Source: Rhodobacteraceae bacterium WFHF2C18
Lineage (GTDB): Bacteria > Pseudomonadota > Alphaproteobacteria > Rhodobacterales > Rhodobacteraceae
Assembly: GCA_002166865.1 (NCBI GenBank)
Contig: NHTQ01000001.1
Coordinates: 558,001 to 622,000 of the forward strand
Direction: 5' to 3'
DNA: 64,000 bases
The translations under genes were made by a program, and so were the position numbers. The notes beneath the pieces were generated by a model. The model was not told the DNA's origin. It made no database searches and worked only from the letters and a program-made list of their open reading frames with translations. Below are positions 1 to 9,867 of the stretch, piece by piece (the first letter of the stretch is position 1; every line of letters begins with the position of its first letter).

Positions 1-816
1 TCGGATCGGCGCACGCTGCCCTTCGTCACCGTCACGCCGTCGGACCTGGCCGATCTGGAAGGACCGGCGCGGGTGATGGCCAGGGCCAAGGGCGGGACGG
101 TCGTTCTGGACGAGGTCGGTGACCTCGACCCCGAGGCCCAGGGCCGGGTGGTGCGCATGATGGACGCGCCCGGGGACCACGTGCCGCGCTTCCTGGCCAC
201 CAGCCAGGGGCGGCTGGCCGACAAGCTGGAGCAGGAGACGCTGCGCGAAGATCTCTACTACCGCCTCAGCGGCGCGGTGGTGGCCGTGCCGGCGCTGCGC
301 GAGCGGGTGGATGACATTCCGCTGCTGGTGACGCATTTCCTGGCCCGGGCCGAGCGCGAGGGCCATCCCCCCCGGCGCCTGTCGGAGGATGCGCAGGAAC
401 TGATGCGCAGCTACAGCTGGCCCGGCAACGTGCGGCAACTGGAGAACATGGTGCGCCGCATCGGGCTGACGGCCCGCGGCGAGGAGATCACGCGCGCCGA
501 GGTGGAATCGGTGCTGGGCAACCAGCCGGCGGCCGCCGCCGTGGTCGGTGGCCAGACGGCGGGCGAAAGCCTGTCGGAGTCGGTCGCACGGCACCTGAAA
601 CGGTATTTCGATCTGCATGGCGACATGCTGCCGCCGCCGGGCCTTTACCAGCGAATCCTGCGCGAGGTGGAGCATCCGCTGCTGGAGATCGCGCTGGATG
701 CCACGGCCGGAAACCAGGCGAAATGCGCGGATCTGCTGGGAATCAACCGCAACACCCTGCGCAAGAAGCTCAACGATCTGGATATTCGCGTGACACGCCG
801 CCGCAAGTTGATGTAA
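1..816 (+). CDS. ntrC: NtrC nitrogen response regulator, C-terminal part (5' end outside window)
   Basis: The last 271 residues of NtrC, the DNA-binding response regulator of nitrogen assimilation. The receiver domain and Walker A lie before the window. Visible are Walker B ([11 protein letters not shown], visible residues 31-41), the sensor II region with PGNVRQLEN (about 141-149) and a C-terminal Fis-type helix-turn-helix (about 241-262, with NRNTLRKKL). Between PFVTVTP and Walker B there are only about 20 residues, so the loop that carries GAFTGA in sigma-54 activators is deleted. Rhodobacter capsulatus NtrC is known to lack this loop and to act with the housekeeping sigma factor, and the same is inferred here. 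ntrY follows 97 bases downstream in the same direction. Confidence 0.93.
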   Translation, partial: SDRRTLPFVTVTPSDLADLEGPARVMARAKGGTVVLDEVGDLDPEAQGRVVRMMDAPGDHVPRFLATSQGRLADKLEQETLREDLYYRLSGAVVAVPALRERVDDIPLLVTHFLARAEREGHPPRRLSEDAQELMRSYSWPGNVRQLENMVRRIGLTARGEEITRAEVESVLGNQPAAAAVVGGQTAGESLSESVARHLKRYFDLHGDMLPPPGLYQRILREVEHPLLEIALDATAGNQAKCADLLGINRNTLRKKLNDLDIRVTRRRKLM

Positions 817-913
817 AACGGCAACAGATCTGTGACATTTCGGGCCCGGCGGCCGATTATGTCCAGATGTTGCGGTGCCGCCGACGAGCGGCACGACCTG
901 AGGGGAGCGGTGC

Positions 914-3172
914 GTGGCGGACGGAACACGCAAATTGTCGTGGGACCGGCTTCGGCGGTTGCGCCGGCTGCAACGGTATCGGACCGCCGCGACCTTCTCG
1001 CTGGTGATCCTGGGCCCGGTGCTGGCCCTTGCGACCTACCTGGCGATGGGGCCGCTGGACCAGGGATCGGCGTCGAATACCCTGCGGCTGGTCCTGCTGG
1101 CGGATCTGGTCTACGTCATCATCGTGGCCGCGCTGGTGCTGCAGCGCGTGGCGCGTATGATCGCGGCGCGGCGCAAGCGCTCTGCCGGCTCGCGCCTGCA
1201 CCTGCGTCTGACGGGGGTGTTTGCGCTGATGGCGCTGCTGCCCACCGTGACGGTAGCTGTCTTTGCAATGTTGTCGGTGAACATGGGGCTCGAGGCCTGG
1301 TTCTCGGACCGGGTGGGCCGGGTGGTGGCCAGTTCCGTGGCCGCGGCGCAGGCCTACGAGGAGGAACACCGCGAGGATCTGGTTGCCGACGCGCGCGTCC
1401 TGGCGTCGGTCATCAACGCGACAAAGCGCGCGGCGGTCTTCATGGACGACGGGGCACTGCGGCAAGTCCTGTCGCGCGGTCAGCGCGAGATCCAGCGCGG
1501 CCTGCGCGAGGCCTTCGTCATCGACGGGACCGGCGAGATCCGCGCGCGCGGCGAACGATCCTATCTGTTCGACTACGAGGAGCCGACCCGCGCGCAGATC
1601 GAACGCGCGATCGACGAAGGCGTTGCCGTCATCCAGGACTGGGACAACAACGAGTTCCGGGCCCTTATGCCGCTGGAGTCGATCCCCGACCGGTACCTCT
1701 ACGTCACGCGCACGGTTGATGGCGACATCCTGAACCTGCTGGACGAGACGCAGGAAACCGCACGCTTCTACCAGCAGCGCGAAAGCGAGCGGGGGCGCGT
1801 GCTGTTCGAGTTCGGGCTGCTTTATCTGGGCTTTGCCGTGATCCTGATCCTTGCCGCGATCTGGCTGGGGCTGTGGTTCGCCGAGCGGCTGTCGCGGCCC
1901 GTGGGCCGGCTGACCAGCGCGGCGCAGCGCGTCGGCGAGGGCGATCTGGACACCCAGGTGCGCGAGGACGACGGAGAGGACGAGATCGCCATGCTGGGCA
2001 GCTACTTCAACCAGATGACCCGGCAGCTCAAGCGACAGCGCGAGACGCTGCTGGCCAACACCCAGCAGATCGAGCGGCGCCGGCGCCTGTTCGACTCGGT
2101 GCTGGGCTCGGTCAGTTCGGGGGTGGTCGGTCTGGATGCACGCGGGCGGGTCACCTTCGTCAACCGCGCGGCCGAGCGGCTGCTGGACTGGCAGGAAGAT
2201 CAGCAATCCACCCACCTCAGCGTCGCGGTGCCCGAGTTCGGCGCGCTTTTCGAGCGTCTGAAGGGCACCACCGGCGGCTTCGTCCAGGAAGAGATCAAGG
2301 TCGGCCGCGCCGGCCGGGTGGAGAACCTGCTTGTGCGTATGTCCACCCGCCGCAACGAGGACGGCAAGCGGGAAGGCTATGTCGTGGCCTTCGACGATGT
2401 GACCGACCTGGTCGCGGCGCAGCGCATGGCCGCCTGGGCGGATGTCGCCCGGCGCATCGCGCACGAGATCAAGAACCCGCTGACGCCGATCCAGCTGAGC
2501 GCCGAGCGCATCAAGCGCAAGTTCGGTCGCGTGCTGACCGATGAGCAGCGCAGCGACCTGGAAACGCTGACGGACGTGGTGGTGCGCCAGACGACCGACC
2601 TGCGCCGGATCGTTGACGAGTTCTCGAAGTTCGCCCGCATGCCGGAGCCGGAAACCAAGCGCGAGAACCTGACCGCGCTGCTGCGCGACGCGGTTCTCTT
2701 GCAGGAGTCGGGGCAGCCCGAGGTCAGCTTCGATCTGGATCTGCCCGATTCCGCGCTCTGGGCGGAGCTTGACTCCACAATGGTCAGCCAGGCGCTGACC
2801 AACCTGGTGAAGAACGCCGGCGAGGCGATCGAAACCCTGCAAGAGCGCGGTGCCCCCGAAGGATTTACCCCCCGGATCCGGGTGCGCGCCGAGGTGGACG
2901 GGACCGAGGCGGTGATCCGCATCATGGACAACGGCGTCGGGCTGCCGGAGGATCGCAGCCGGCTATTCGAGCCTTACGTGACCACGCGCGAGAAGGGTAC
3001 GGGGCTTGGCCTTCCGATCGTGAAGAAGATCATCGAGGAACACGGCGGGCGCCTCACGCTGGAAGACGCGCCCCCCTTCGAGGACGGGGCGCATCGCGGC
3101 GCCGCGGCGGTGGTCAGGCTGCCGCTGGTGGCCGTGGCCGAAGAGGATTTGAGAGACAGACAGGCGGTATGA
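914..3172 (+). CDS. ntrY: NtrY membrane sensor histidine kinase
   Basis: A 752-residue nitrogen/redox sensor kinase, partner of the NtrX regulator encoded next. It starts at GTG 914 behind the Shine-Dalgarno AGGGGAG at 901. Three hydrophobic segments near residues 31-120 and a fourth near 296-320 enclose a periplasmic sensing domain. HAMP (about 320-375), PAS (about 385-500), HisKA with phospho-acceptor His517 in RIAHEIKNPLTP, and a HATPase domain follow; N, G1 and G2 boxes are visible as NLVKNAGEAIE, DNGVGLPED and GTGLGLPIVKK. The length fits the family. It ends 4 bases before ntrX, so the two are surely co-transcribed. The signal it senses cannot be read from the sequence. Confidence 0.95.
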   Translation: MADGTRKLSWDRLRRLRRLQRYRTAATFSLVILGPVLALATYLAMGPLDQGSASNTLRLVLLADLVYVIIVAALVLQRVARMIAARRKRSAGSRLHLRLTGVFALMALLPTVTVAVFAMLSVNMGLEAWFSDRVGRVVASSVAAAQAYEEEHREDLVADARVLASVINATKRAAVFMDDGALRQVLSRGQREIQRGLREAFVIDGTGEIRARGERSYLFDYEEPTRAQIERAIDEGVAVIQDWDNNEFRALMPLESIPDRYLYVTRTVDGDILNLLDETQETARFYQQRESERGRVLFEFGLLYLGFAVILILAAIWLGLWFAERLSRPVGRLTSAAQRVGEGDLDTQVREDDGEDEIAMLGSYFNQMTRQLKRQRETLLANTQQIERRRRLFDSVLGSVSSGVVGLDARGRVTFVNRAAERLLDWQEDQQSTHLSVAVPEFGALFERLKGTTGGFVQEEIKVGRAGRVENLLVRMSTRRNEDGKREGYVVAFDDVTDLVAAQRMAAWADVARRIAHEIKNPLTPIQLSAERIKRKFGRVLTDEQRSDLETLTDVVVRQTTDLRRIVDEFSKFARMPEPETKRENLTALLRDAVLLQESGQPEVSFDLDLPDSALWAELDSTMVSQALTNLVKNAGEAIETLQERGAPEGFTPRIRVRAEVDGTEAVIRIMDNGVGLPEDRSRLFEPYVTTREKGTGLGLPIVKKIIEEHGGRLTLEDAPPFEDGAHRGAAAVVRLPLVAVAEEDLRDRQAV

Positions 3173-3176
3173 GGTT

Positions 3177-4601
3177 GTGATGGGTGATATTCTGATCGTC
3201 GACGACGAACGCGACATCCGTGAATTGATCGCGGACATCCTGCAGGACGAGGGATTCGGCACGCGGCTGGCCGGAAATTCGGATGAATGCATGGCCGCCT
3301 TCGCCGAGGCGCCGCCGGCGCTTCTGGTGCTCGACATCTGGCTCAAGGACAGCCGGATGGACGGCATCGACATCCTCAAGACGGTCAAGCGCGACTACCC
3401 GGAGGTGCCGGTGGTCATCATTTCTGGCCACGGCAACATCGAGATCGCGGTGGCGGCGATCAAGCAGGGGGCCTACGACTTCATCGAGAAGCCGTTCAAC
3501 ATAGATCAGCTGATGGTTGTGATCCGCCGCGGGATGGAGACGAGCCGCCTGCGCCGCGAGAACCAGGCGCTCAAGCGGCGCGACACGGGCCCCGCCGAGA
3601 TGCTGGGCGACAGCGCCGCCTTCCGCGCCCTGGTGGGGCAACTGGACAAGGTGACCAAGTCCAACGGCCGGGTCATGCTGACGGGCCCCGCCGGCAGCGG
3701 CAAGGAACTTGCGGCGCGCTACATCCATGCCAATTCCAATCGCAGCGAGGGCCCGTTCGTCTGCGTCGCCTGCGCCTCGATCGAACCCGAGCGCATGGAG
3801 GAGGTGCTCTTCGGCCGCGAGAGCGAGGAGCGCGGGATCGAGCCCGGCCTTCTGGAAGAGGCCAACGGCGGCGTCATCTATTTCGACGAGGTGGCCGACA
3901 TGCCGCCGGGCACCCAGTCCAAGATCCTGCGGGTCCTGGTGGATCAGACCTTCCTCCGGGTCGGCGGCTCGGACAAGGTGGAGGTGGATCTGCGGGTCAT
4001 CTCCTCCACCAACCGGGACCTGGAGGCCGAGATCGCGGCGGACCGGTTCCGCCGTGAACTGTTCCATCGGCTGAACGTGGTGCCGATCGCGGTGCCCAGT
4101 CTTGAGGAACGCCGCGACGACATTCCCAGCCTGGCGGAGCATTTCATCGCGACGCTGAACCGGACCCAGGGGCTGCCCATGCGGCAGTTGAGCGGCGAGG
4201 CGGCGGCCCTGCTGCAGACCATGAGCTGGCCGGGAAACGTGCGCCAGTTGCGCAACGTGATCGAGCGCGTGCTGATCCTGGGCGAGCCAGCCGGCGAGAT
4301 TGAAGCACGCGAACTGCCCGGCGAAGGCGACGCCGCGCCGGAGGAGGGCCGCGTGGTGCTGTCGAACGCGGTTGCCACGATGTCGTTGCGCGAGGCCCGC
4401 GAGGCGTTCGAACGCGAGTACCTGATGACCCAGATCAACCGTTTCGGCGGCAACATCAGCCGCACGGCCGAGTTTGTCGGCATGGAGCGCAGCGCGCTGC
4501 ATCGCAAGCTGAAGTCGCTCGGCGTGGTGCCGGGCACCCGCGCGGGGCGCGCTGCCGCATCCGAGGAACCCGCCGAGGACGGGCAGGCCGCGACCGGCTG
4601 A
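3177..4601 (+). CDS. ntrX: NtrX response regulator (AAA+, no GAFTGA loop)
   Basis: Response regulator paired with NtrY. The receiver domain (about residues 1-120) has the acidic pair DD at 9-10 and phospho-acceptor Asp53 in LLVLDIWLKD. An AAA+ domain follows with Walker A GPAGSGKE and Walker B GGVIYFDEVAD, then a Fis-type helix-turn-helix at the C-terminus (ISRTAEFVGMERSALHRKL). The loop 1 region reads EVLFGRESEERGIEPG and has no GAFTGA, so it should not remodel sigma-54 polymerase. GTG 3177 and ATG 3180 are adjacent in-frame starts behind GAGG at 3171; ATG 3180 has the better spacing. The downstream trkA may be in the same transcript, with 77 bases between them. Confidence 0.94.
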   Translation: MMGDILIVDDERDIRELIADILQDEGFGTRLAGNSDECMAAFAEAPPALLVLDIWLKDSRMDGIDILKTVKRDYPEVPVVIISGHGNIEIAVAAIKQGAYDFIEKPFNIDQLMVVIRRGMETSRLRRENQALKRRDTGPAEMLGDSAAFRALVGQLDKVTKSNGRVMLTGPAGSGKELAARYIHANSNRSEGPFVCVACASIEPERMEEVLFGRESEERGIEPGLLEEANGGVIYFDEVADMPPGTQSKILRVLVDQTFLRVGGSDKVEVDLRVISSTNRDLEAEIAADRFRRELFHRLNVVPIAVPSLEERRDDIPSLAEHFIATLNRTQGLPMRQLSGEAAALLQTMSWPGNVRQLRNVIERVLILGEPAGEIEARELPGEGDAAPEEGRVVLSNAVATMSLREAREAFEREYLMTQINRFGGNISRTAEFVGMERSALHRKLKSLGVVPGTRAGRAAASEEPAEDGQAATG

Positions 4602-4678
4602 GGCGCGACCGACAAAGCAATTGACCATCGATACCCCGTCTGTCATTCAGCCACGTCAGAGAGGGTGAGGCGAGCACG

Positions 4679-6055
4679 ATGAAGGTCATCATCTGCGGGG
4701 CGGGCCAGGTGGGATGGCAGATCGCCCGGCACCTCAGCGGCGAACGCAACGACGTCACGGTGGTGGACAACAATCCCGACCTGGTGCGCCGGGCCACCGA
4801 CACCCTGGACGTGCAGGGCCTGGCCGGTTTCGCCAGCTATCCGGACGTCCTTGACCGCGCGGGCGCGCGCGACGCCGACCTGATCATTGCCGCCACCTAT
4901 TCCGACGAGGTCAACATGGTGACCTGCCAGGTGGCGCATTCCGTCTTCGCCATCTCGCGCAAGATCGCGCGCCTGCGCAGCCAGTCCTACCTGGACGCGA
5001 TCTATTCCGATCTCTACCGCCGCGACCACATGCCCATCGACGTGGTCATCAGCCCCGAGCGCGAGGTCGCCGAGGCCGCGATGCAGCGGCTGGCGGCGCC
5101 GGCGGCCTTCGACACCGAGCGCTTCCTGGGCGGCAAGGCACAGCTCATGGGCCTGCGGCTGGAAGAGGACTGCCCGGTGGTGAACACGCCCTTGCGGCAG
5201 TTGACCGATCTGTTCTCGACCCTGCGGGTGGTGGTCATGGCGATCCGCCGCGAGGGCCGTCTTTTCGCTCCGGAATCGGGCGACCAGCTTTTCGTGGGGG
5301 ACGAGACCTATGTCTTCGCGCCGCAGGAGGATATTCCCCGCACGCTGGAGGTTTTCGGCAAGTCCGAGCGCAAGCAGGAACGGCTGGTGATCGTCGGCGG
5401 CGGCAACATCGGGCTGACGGTCGCGCAGGCGCTGGAGCGGCGGGGCGGGCGCACCCGCACCAAGGTGATCGAACGAAACCGGAAAAACGCGGAACGCGCC
5501 GCCGACGCGCTGGAACGCACGATCGTGCTGAACGGCGACGGCATGGACAGCGCGCTGCTGGCCGAGGCGGGGATCGCGCGCGCCGACGCCATGCTGGCGG
5601 TGACGGACGACGACAAGACCAATCTGCTGTCGGCGGTGCGGGCGAAGGCTGCGGGGTGTCCTTTCGCGATCTCGCTGATCAACGATCCCACGCTCATCCC
5701 GCTGATGGACCCCCTGGGCATCGACGCCTTCATCAATCCGCGGGCGACGACGGTCAGTTCGATCCTGCGCCACATCCGGCACGGGCGGGTCCGCGGCGTC
5801 TATTCCATCGGCGATGCCGAGGCCGAGGTGATCGAGGCCGAGGTGCTCTCCACGTCGACGATCGCCGGATCCGTGATCCGCGACGTGGATTTCCCCGAGG
5901 GCGTGATCGTCGGCGCAGTGAAGCGGGGCGGCGAGATCAAGAAGCCGACCGGCAGCCTGCGCATCGAGGCCGGCGACGTGGTGGTCATGTTCGCCATGGC
6001 GGCGGATGTGGCCCGGGTCGAGCAGCTTCTGCAGGTCTCGATCGACTATTTCTGA
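4679..6055 (+). CDS. trkA: TrkA, regulatory subunit of Trk potassium uptake
   Basis: A 458-residue peripheral membrane protein that binds NAD(H) or nucleotides and gates the TrkH potassium channel on the cytoplasmic side. Two tandem RCK units are visible. The first Rossmann motif is GAGQVG at residues 6-11 and the second is GGGNIG near residue 240. Each is followed by a TrkA-C type domain, the last ending near 450. The length is typical of TrkA (about 458). The start ATG 4679 has a purine-rich site GAGAGGGTGAGG upstream. trkH begins 3 bases after the stop, which makes a two-gene operon. The ntrYX-trkAH order is the usual one in alphaproteobacteria. Confidence 0.96.
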   Translation: MKVIICGAGQVGWQIARHLSGERNDVTVVDNNPDLVRRATDTLDVQGLAGFASYPDVLDRAGARDADLIIAATYSDEVNMVTCQVAHSVFAISRKIARLRSQSYLDAIYSDLYRRDHMPIDVVISPEREVAEAAMQRLAAPAAFDTERFLGGKAQLMGLRLEEDCPVVNTPLRQLTDLFSTLRVVVMAIRREGRLFAPESGDQLFVGDETYVFAPQEDIPRTLEVFGKSERKQERLVIVGGGNIGLTVAQALERRGGRTRTKVIERNRKNAERAADALERTIVLNGDGMDSALLAEAGIARADAMLAVTDDDKTNLLSAVRAKAAGCPFAISLINDPTLIPLMDPLGIDAFINPRATTVSSILRHIRHGRVRGVYSIGDAEAEVIEAEVLSTSTIAGSVIRDVDFPEGVIVGAVKRGGEIKKPTGSLRIEAGDVVVMFAMAADVARVEQLLQVSIDYF

Positions 6056-6058
6056 ACC

Positions 6059-7576
6059 ATGACCGGGCGGCTGCTGACCTTCCCGCTGATCCTCGTCCTC
6101 GCCGCGCTGGCCGCGCTGGCGATGCTCTTGCCGGCGGGCGTGGCCCTCGCGCGGGAGGATCACAGCGTCGCGCGGGCCTTCGGCTATTCGGCCGTTCTGG
6201 GGCTGGCGTTGATCTTTGTCGTGGGCATCGCCCTGTCCAACCGTCCCCGGCGGGACAACAGCGACATGGAGAACCTGCTTTCGCTGTTTCTGGCCTATTC
6301 GGTCCTGCCCCTGTTTCTGGCGCTGCCCTTCTATGAGGGGCTGGAGACGACCAGTTTCCTCAATGCCTATTTCGAGATGGTCTCGTCCCTGACCACCACG
6401 GGCGCGACCCTGTTCGATGCGCAGCGACTGACCGACAGCCTGCACCTCTGGCGCGGGCTGGTGGGCTGGCTGGGCGGGCTTTTGATCTGGATTTCGGCCT
6501 CGGCCGTGTTGGCGCCGCTCTACCTCGGGGGGTTCGAGGTGACGGCCAGCGCCGAGCCGGGACAGGGCGGTACGGAACTGGACCGGTTCGAACGCGCCGA
6601 TTCGGCCAAGCGGCTGCGCCAGATCACCCGCCAGCTCGCCCCGATCTATGCCGGGCTGACGGGGGCGCTGTGGCTGTTTCTGGTGATCGCGGGCGAGCAA
6701 CCGCTGGTGGCGGCCGTTCACGCCATGTCGACCCTGGCAACCAGCGGCATCTCGCCGGTCGGCAGACTTGAGAATGCGGGTGCGGGCTGGGCCGGCGAGG
6801 CGGTGATCTTTCTGTTTCTGTTTTTCGCGCTGTCGCGGCTCACCTTCTCGTCCGACACGCTGACCAGCGCACGTCCGGGGCTGCACAACGACCCCGAGTT
6901 CCGGCTTGGCCTGCTGATGGTCGTGGGCGTGCCGCTGATCCTTTTCTCGCGCCACTGGATGGGCGCGATTGACGTGGACGAGGTGGAAAACCTGACGATG
7001 GCCGCCGATGCGCTTTGGGGCGGCATGTTCACGGTGTTGTCCTTTCTGGCCACCTGCGGGTTCGAAAGCGCGTCCTGGGAAGCGGCGCGCGACTGGTCGG
7101 GGCTGGGCACGCCGGGGCTGATCCTGCTGGGGCTGTCCCTGGTCGGCGGCGGGGTGGCGACCACGGCGGGCGGTGTGAAGCTGCTGAGGGTCTATGCGCT
7201 CTACCTCAATGGTCAGCGCGAGATGGAGCGGCTGGTTCACCCGTCGTCGGTGGGCCGTGCCAGTGCCGGGGGGCGGCGACTCCGTCGGCAGGGCGCCTTC
7301 ATCGCCTGGATCTTCTTCATGCTTTTTGCCATGTCGCTGGCCCTGATCACGGTGGTGATGGCCGCCCTCGGGCAGGGCTTCGAGGAAGCCATCGTTCTGG
7401 CGATCTCGGCGCTGTCCACCACCGGGCCGCTGACCGTGACCGCGGTGGAGACGCCGATCGATCTGCTTGCGATGAGTCCGGCGGCCAAGCTGGTGATCTG
7501 CGGGGCAATGGTGCTGGGCCGGTTGGAAACCCTGGCGATCATCGCCCTGTTCAATCCGGCGCTGTGGCGGGATTGA
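6059..7576 (+). CDS. trkH: TrkH potassium channel subunit
   Basis: A 505-residue inner-membrane potassium transporter, partner of TrkA. It is hydrophobic throughout. The four pseudo-repeats of the channel fold are marked by P-loop motifs TTTGATLFD, LATSGISP, LATCGFESA and LSTTGPLT, each with the selectivity-filter glycine. The length matches TrkH/KtrB-type proteins. It starts at ATG 6059, only 3 bases after the trkA stop, so translation is probably coupled. The gene ends 119 bases before hfq. That gap holds the hfq leader, and I see no clear terminator in it. Confidence 0.95.
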   Translation: MTGRLLTFPLILVLAALAALAMLLPAGVALAREDHSVARAFGYSAVLGLALIFVVGIALSNRPRRDNSDMENLLSLFLAYSVLPLFLALPFYEGLETTSFLNAYFEMVSSLTTTGATLFDAQRLTDSLHLWRGLVGWLGGLLIWISASAVLAPLYLGGFEVTASAEPGQGGTELDRFERADSAKRLRQITRQLAPIYAGLTGALWLFLVIAGEQPLVAAVHAMSTLATSGISPVGRLENAGAGWAGEAVIFLFLFFALSRLTFSSDTLTSARPGLHNDPEFRLGLLMVVGVPLILFSRHWMGAIDVDEVENLTMAADALWGGMFTVLSFLATCGFESASWEAARDWSGLGTPGLILLGLSLVGGGVATTAGGVKLLRVYALYLNGQREMERLVHPSSVGRASAGGRRLRRQGAFIAWIFFMLFAMSLALITVVMAALGQGFEEAIVLAISALSTTGPLTVTAVETPIDLLAMSPAAKLVICGAMVLGRLETLAIIALFNPALWRD

Positions 7577-7695
7577 CGCGCTGCGCGGCAACGAGTTGAT
7601 TTTTGGTCTGGAAACTCGGGCGAGGGCATACCATACTTCGCTTGAGGGAGAGACTACCGGTCCGCCGCGGCTGCGAGAAAAAGGTTAAAGATACA

Positions 7696-7935
7696 ATGGC
7701 ATCCGATCGACAAAATCTGCAGGACGCGTTTCTCAATCAGGTGCGCAAGACGAAGATTCCCGTCACGATCTTCCTCATCAACGGCGTCAAGTTGCAGGGC
7801 GTCATCACCTGGTTCGACAACTTCTGCATCCTGCTGCGCCGGGATGGACAGTCACAGCTTGTCTACAAGCACGCGGTCTCGACCATCATGCCGTCGCAGC
7901 CCTTGAGCCTCTACGAAGGTGACGAGGGCTCTTGA
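7696..7935 (+). CDS. hfq: Hfq RNA chaperone
   Basis: A 79-residue Sm-like protein that forms hexamers and pairs small RNAs with mRNAs. Sm1 ([13 protein letters not shown]) and the Sm2 signature YKHAVSTI are intact. The N-terminus [18 protein letters not shown] is the classical Hfq start, so ATG 7696 is preferred to the upstream in-frame codons. The C-terminal tail is short, as is common in alphaproteobacteria. The stop TGA overlaps the TTG start of hflX, giving a translationally coupled hfq-hflX pair. Its presence matters for the small-RNA candidates elsewhere in this window. Confidence 0.98.
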   Translation: MASDRQNLQDAFLNQVRKTKIPVTIFLINGVKLQGVITWFDNFCILLRRDGQSQLVYKHAVSTIMPSQPLSLYEGDEGS

Positions 7936-9209
7936 CCGAGACCGAGCGTCAGGCCACCCGCGCCTGGGTTCTTCACCCCGACATCCCGTCGCAGGGGGGC
8001 GCCCGCGATCCCGCCTACGCGCTGGAAGAGGCGGTCGCGCTGGCCCATGCCCTGCCGGGGCTGGAGGTGGCCGGCGCCGAGGTGGTGCGGCTGAACCAGC
8101 CGCATCCCGGCACGCTGTTCGGCCGCGGCAAGATCGCCGAGCTGAACGAGCTGTGGACGGCGGAGGGCATCCAGCTGGTCCTGGTGGACGGTCCGGTGAC
8201 GCCGGTGCAGCAGCGCAACCTTGAGCGGGAGTGGGGCGTCAAGCTGCTGGACCGCACGGGGCTCATCCTTGAGATCTTCAGCGACCGCGCGGCCACGCGC
8301 GAGGGCGTGTTGCAAGTGGAGATGGCCGCACTGTCCTATCAGCGCACGCGCCTCGTGCGGGCCTGGACCCACCTGGAGCGGCAGCGCGGGGGCCTGGGGT
8401 TCGTCGGCGGCCCCGGCGAGACGCAGATCGAGGCCGACCGCCGCGCCATCGACGAGCAGCTCGTCCGCCTGCGGCGCCAGCTGGAGAAGGTGGTGAAGAC
8501 GCGCGAACTGCACCGCGCCTCGCGTGCGAAGGTGCCGTTCCCGATCGTTGCGCTGGTCGGCTATACCAACGCGGGCAAGTCCACCCTGTTCAACCGCCTG
8601 ACCGGGGCCGAGGTCATGGCCAAGGACATGCTCTTTGCCACGCTGGATCCCACCATGCGCCGGATCGAACTGCCGGGCGGCGGGCCGGAGGTGATCCTCA
8701 GTGACACGGTGGGATTCATCAGCGACCTGCCCACCGAACTGGTCGCGGCCTTCCGTGCAACTCTGGAAGAGGTGCTTGAGGCCGATCTGATCGTGCATGT
8801 GCGCGACATCTCGCACCCCGAAACCGCGGAACAGGCCGAGGATGTCCGGAGCATCCTGGAAGGGCTGGGCGTGCGTGACTCCACCCCGCAGATCGAGGTC
8901 TGGAACAAGACCGATCGTCTTGATCCCGATCATCGGCGGGCCGTCCGGACCCAGGCGGCACGAAACCACGACATCGTGGCCGTGTCCGCGGCACGGGGCG
9001 AAGGCGTGGACGATCTGGTGCAGGCCGTCACGGCGGAGCTGTTCAAGCACACGCACGTCAGTCATCTGCACCTGGATTTCTCGGATGGCCGTCGGCGCGC
9101 CTGGCTTTACGAAAAGGGCGTGGTGGAGGACGAGCGCCAGACCGAGGCCGGTTTCGAGATGACCGTGCGATGGAGCGACAAGCAGGAGGCGCAATTCGCC
9201 GACATCTGA
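7932..9209 (+). CDS. hflX: HflX ribosome-associated GTPase
   Basis: A 425-residue GTPase that binds the large ribosomal subunit and can split stalled ribosomes. The N-terminal HflX domain (about residues 20-190) contains the glycine-rich segment [13 protein letters not shown]. The G domain carries G1 GYTNAGKS (about 207), G3 DTVGF, G4 NKTD and a G5-like VSA. The start is TTG 7932, which overlaps the hfq stop by two bases (TTGA), a common arrangement for this pair. It ends 7 bases before the 3' end of the convergent SMR gene at 9217. Confidence 0.96.
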   Translation: MTETERQATRAWVLHPDIPSQGGARDPAYALEEAVALAHALPGLEVAGAEVVRLNQPHPGTLFGRGKIAELNELWTAEGIQLVLVDGPVTPVQQRNLEREWGVKLLDRTGLILEIFSDRAATREGVLQVEMAALSYQRTRLVRAWTHLERQRGGLGFVGGPGETQIEADRRAIDEQLVRLRRQLEKVVKTRELHRASRAKVPFPIVALVGYTNAGKSTLFNRLTGAEVMAKDMLFATLDPTMRRIELPGGGPEVILSDTVGFISDLPTELVAAFRATLEEVLEADLIVHVRDISHPETAEQAEDVRSILEGLGVRDSTPQIEVWNKTDRLDPDHRRAVRTQAARNHDIVAVSAARGEGVDDLVQAVTAELFKHTHVSHLHLDFSDGRRRAWLYEKGVVEDERQTEAGFEMTVRWSDKQEAQFADI

Positions 9210-9216
9210 AGGCACT

Positions 9217-9552
9217 TCAGTGCGGCGTCGCTTTCGAGAAGAGCTGGATGACCACGATGCCGCCCAGTATCATGACCGTGCCCAGGATCGCGGGCGTGTC
9301 CAGTTTCTGCCCGAAAACAAGGTAACCGATGAGCGCGATGAAGACGATGCCCAGCCCCGACCACATGGCATAGGCGATGCCCACGGGCAGCACCTTGAGC
9401 GTGAGCGCCAGGAAGTAGAAGGCCAGGGCATAGCCGATCACGACCACGATCGACGGGCCGAGCCGGGTGAATTGCTGGCTGGCCTGCAATGCGGAGGTGG
9501 CGGCCGTTTCTGCCATCACGGCCACGATGAGCATGAGATAGATCTTGAGCAT
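9217..9552 (-). CDS. SMR-family small multidrug/guanidinium-type transporter
   Basis: A 111-residue protein with four transmembrane helices, typical of EmrE/SugE-type small multidrug resistance transporters. The essential membrane glutamate is Glu15 in MAETAATSAL. The helix 3 and 4 segments (GIAYAMWSGLG, GGIVVIQLF) fit the EmrE (Qac) subgroup better than the SugE/Gdx subgroup. ATG 9552 is chosen because AGAGGAC lies just upstream and the helical core begins there. The reading frame stays open upstream through an Lrp-like remnant, so a longer fusion cannot be fully excluded. The substrate is unknown. Confidence 0.88.
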   Translation of the reverse strand: MLKIYLMLIVAVMAETAATSALQASQQFTRLGPSIVVVIGYALAFYFLALTLKVLPVGIAYAMWSGLGIVFIALIGYLVFGQKLDTPAILGTVMILGGIVVIQLFSKATPH

Positions 9553-9639
9553 CGCGAATGTCCTCTTTTCACGGGGCCGACGCGATCTTCCTAGGGGGTT
9601 TCGAGGTCGGGTGCAAACGGGCCGCGCCGACGGTATGGC

Positions 9640-9867
9640 GAGAGGCAGTTCCGTGGTTTCCTTGATTTCTTCCATGACGAAGCTGGCCGAGACGTCGGCC
9701 ATCGGCACCCGCGCGATGAGGCCCTGATAGAAGCGGTCGTAATGGGGCATGTCGGCCACGCGCGCACGCACGAGGTAGTCGAATTCCCCGGTCATCCGGT
9801 AGACAGCAAGCATTTCCGGCTGCGCTCGGATGTATCGGGCGAAGATGACGGGCCGTGCGAATCCGGA
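9640..9867 (-). pseudogene. Remnant of an Lrp/AsnC-family regulator (ligand-binding half only)
   Basis: This frame encodes a recognisable Lrp/AsnC C-terminal RAM domain: FARYIRAQPE, then YRMTGEFDYLVRARV, HYDRFYQGLIARVP and the closing KETTELPL. The N-terminal helix-turn-helix half is missing. Immediately upstream in the same frame comes the TGA that closes the broken sulfotransferase. The natural Lrp stop after ELPL is also missing, and the frame runs on without a stop into the SMR gene. I read it as a fragment left by deletions, not a working gene. Confidence 0.75.

Noticed and set aside
857-2842. A 661-codon minus-strand frame opposite ntrY.
   Set aside because: Low-complexity His/Gln/Arg composition and no recognisable motif; explained by the codon bias of ntrY.
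4643-7591. A 982-codon open frame on the minus strand opposite trkA-trkH.
   Set aside because: Its composition (His, Gln and Arg rich) is that of a shadow of GC-rich codons; trkA and trkH on the plus strand are certain.
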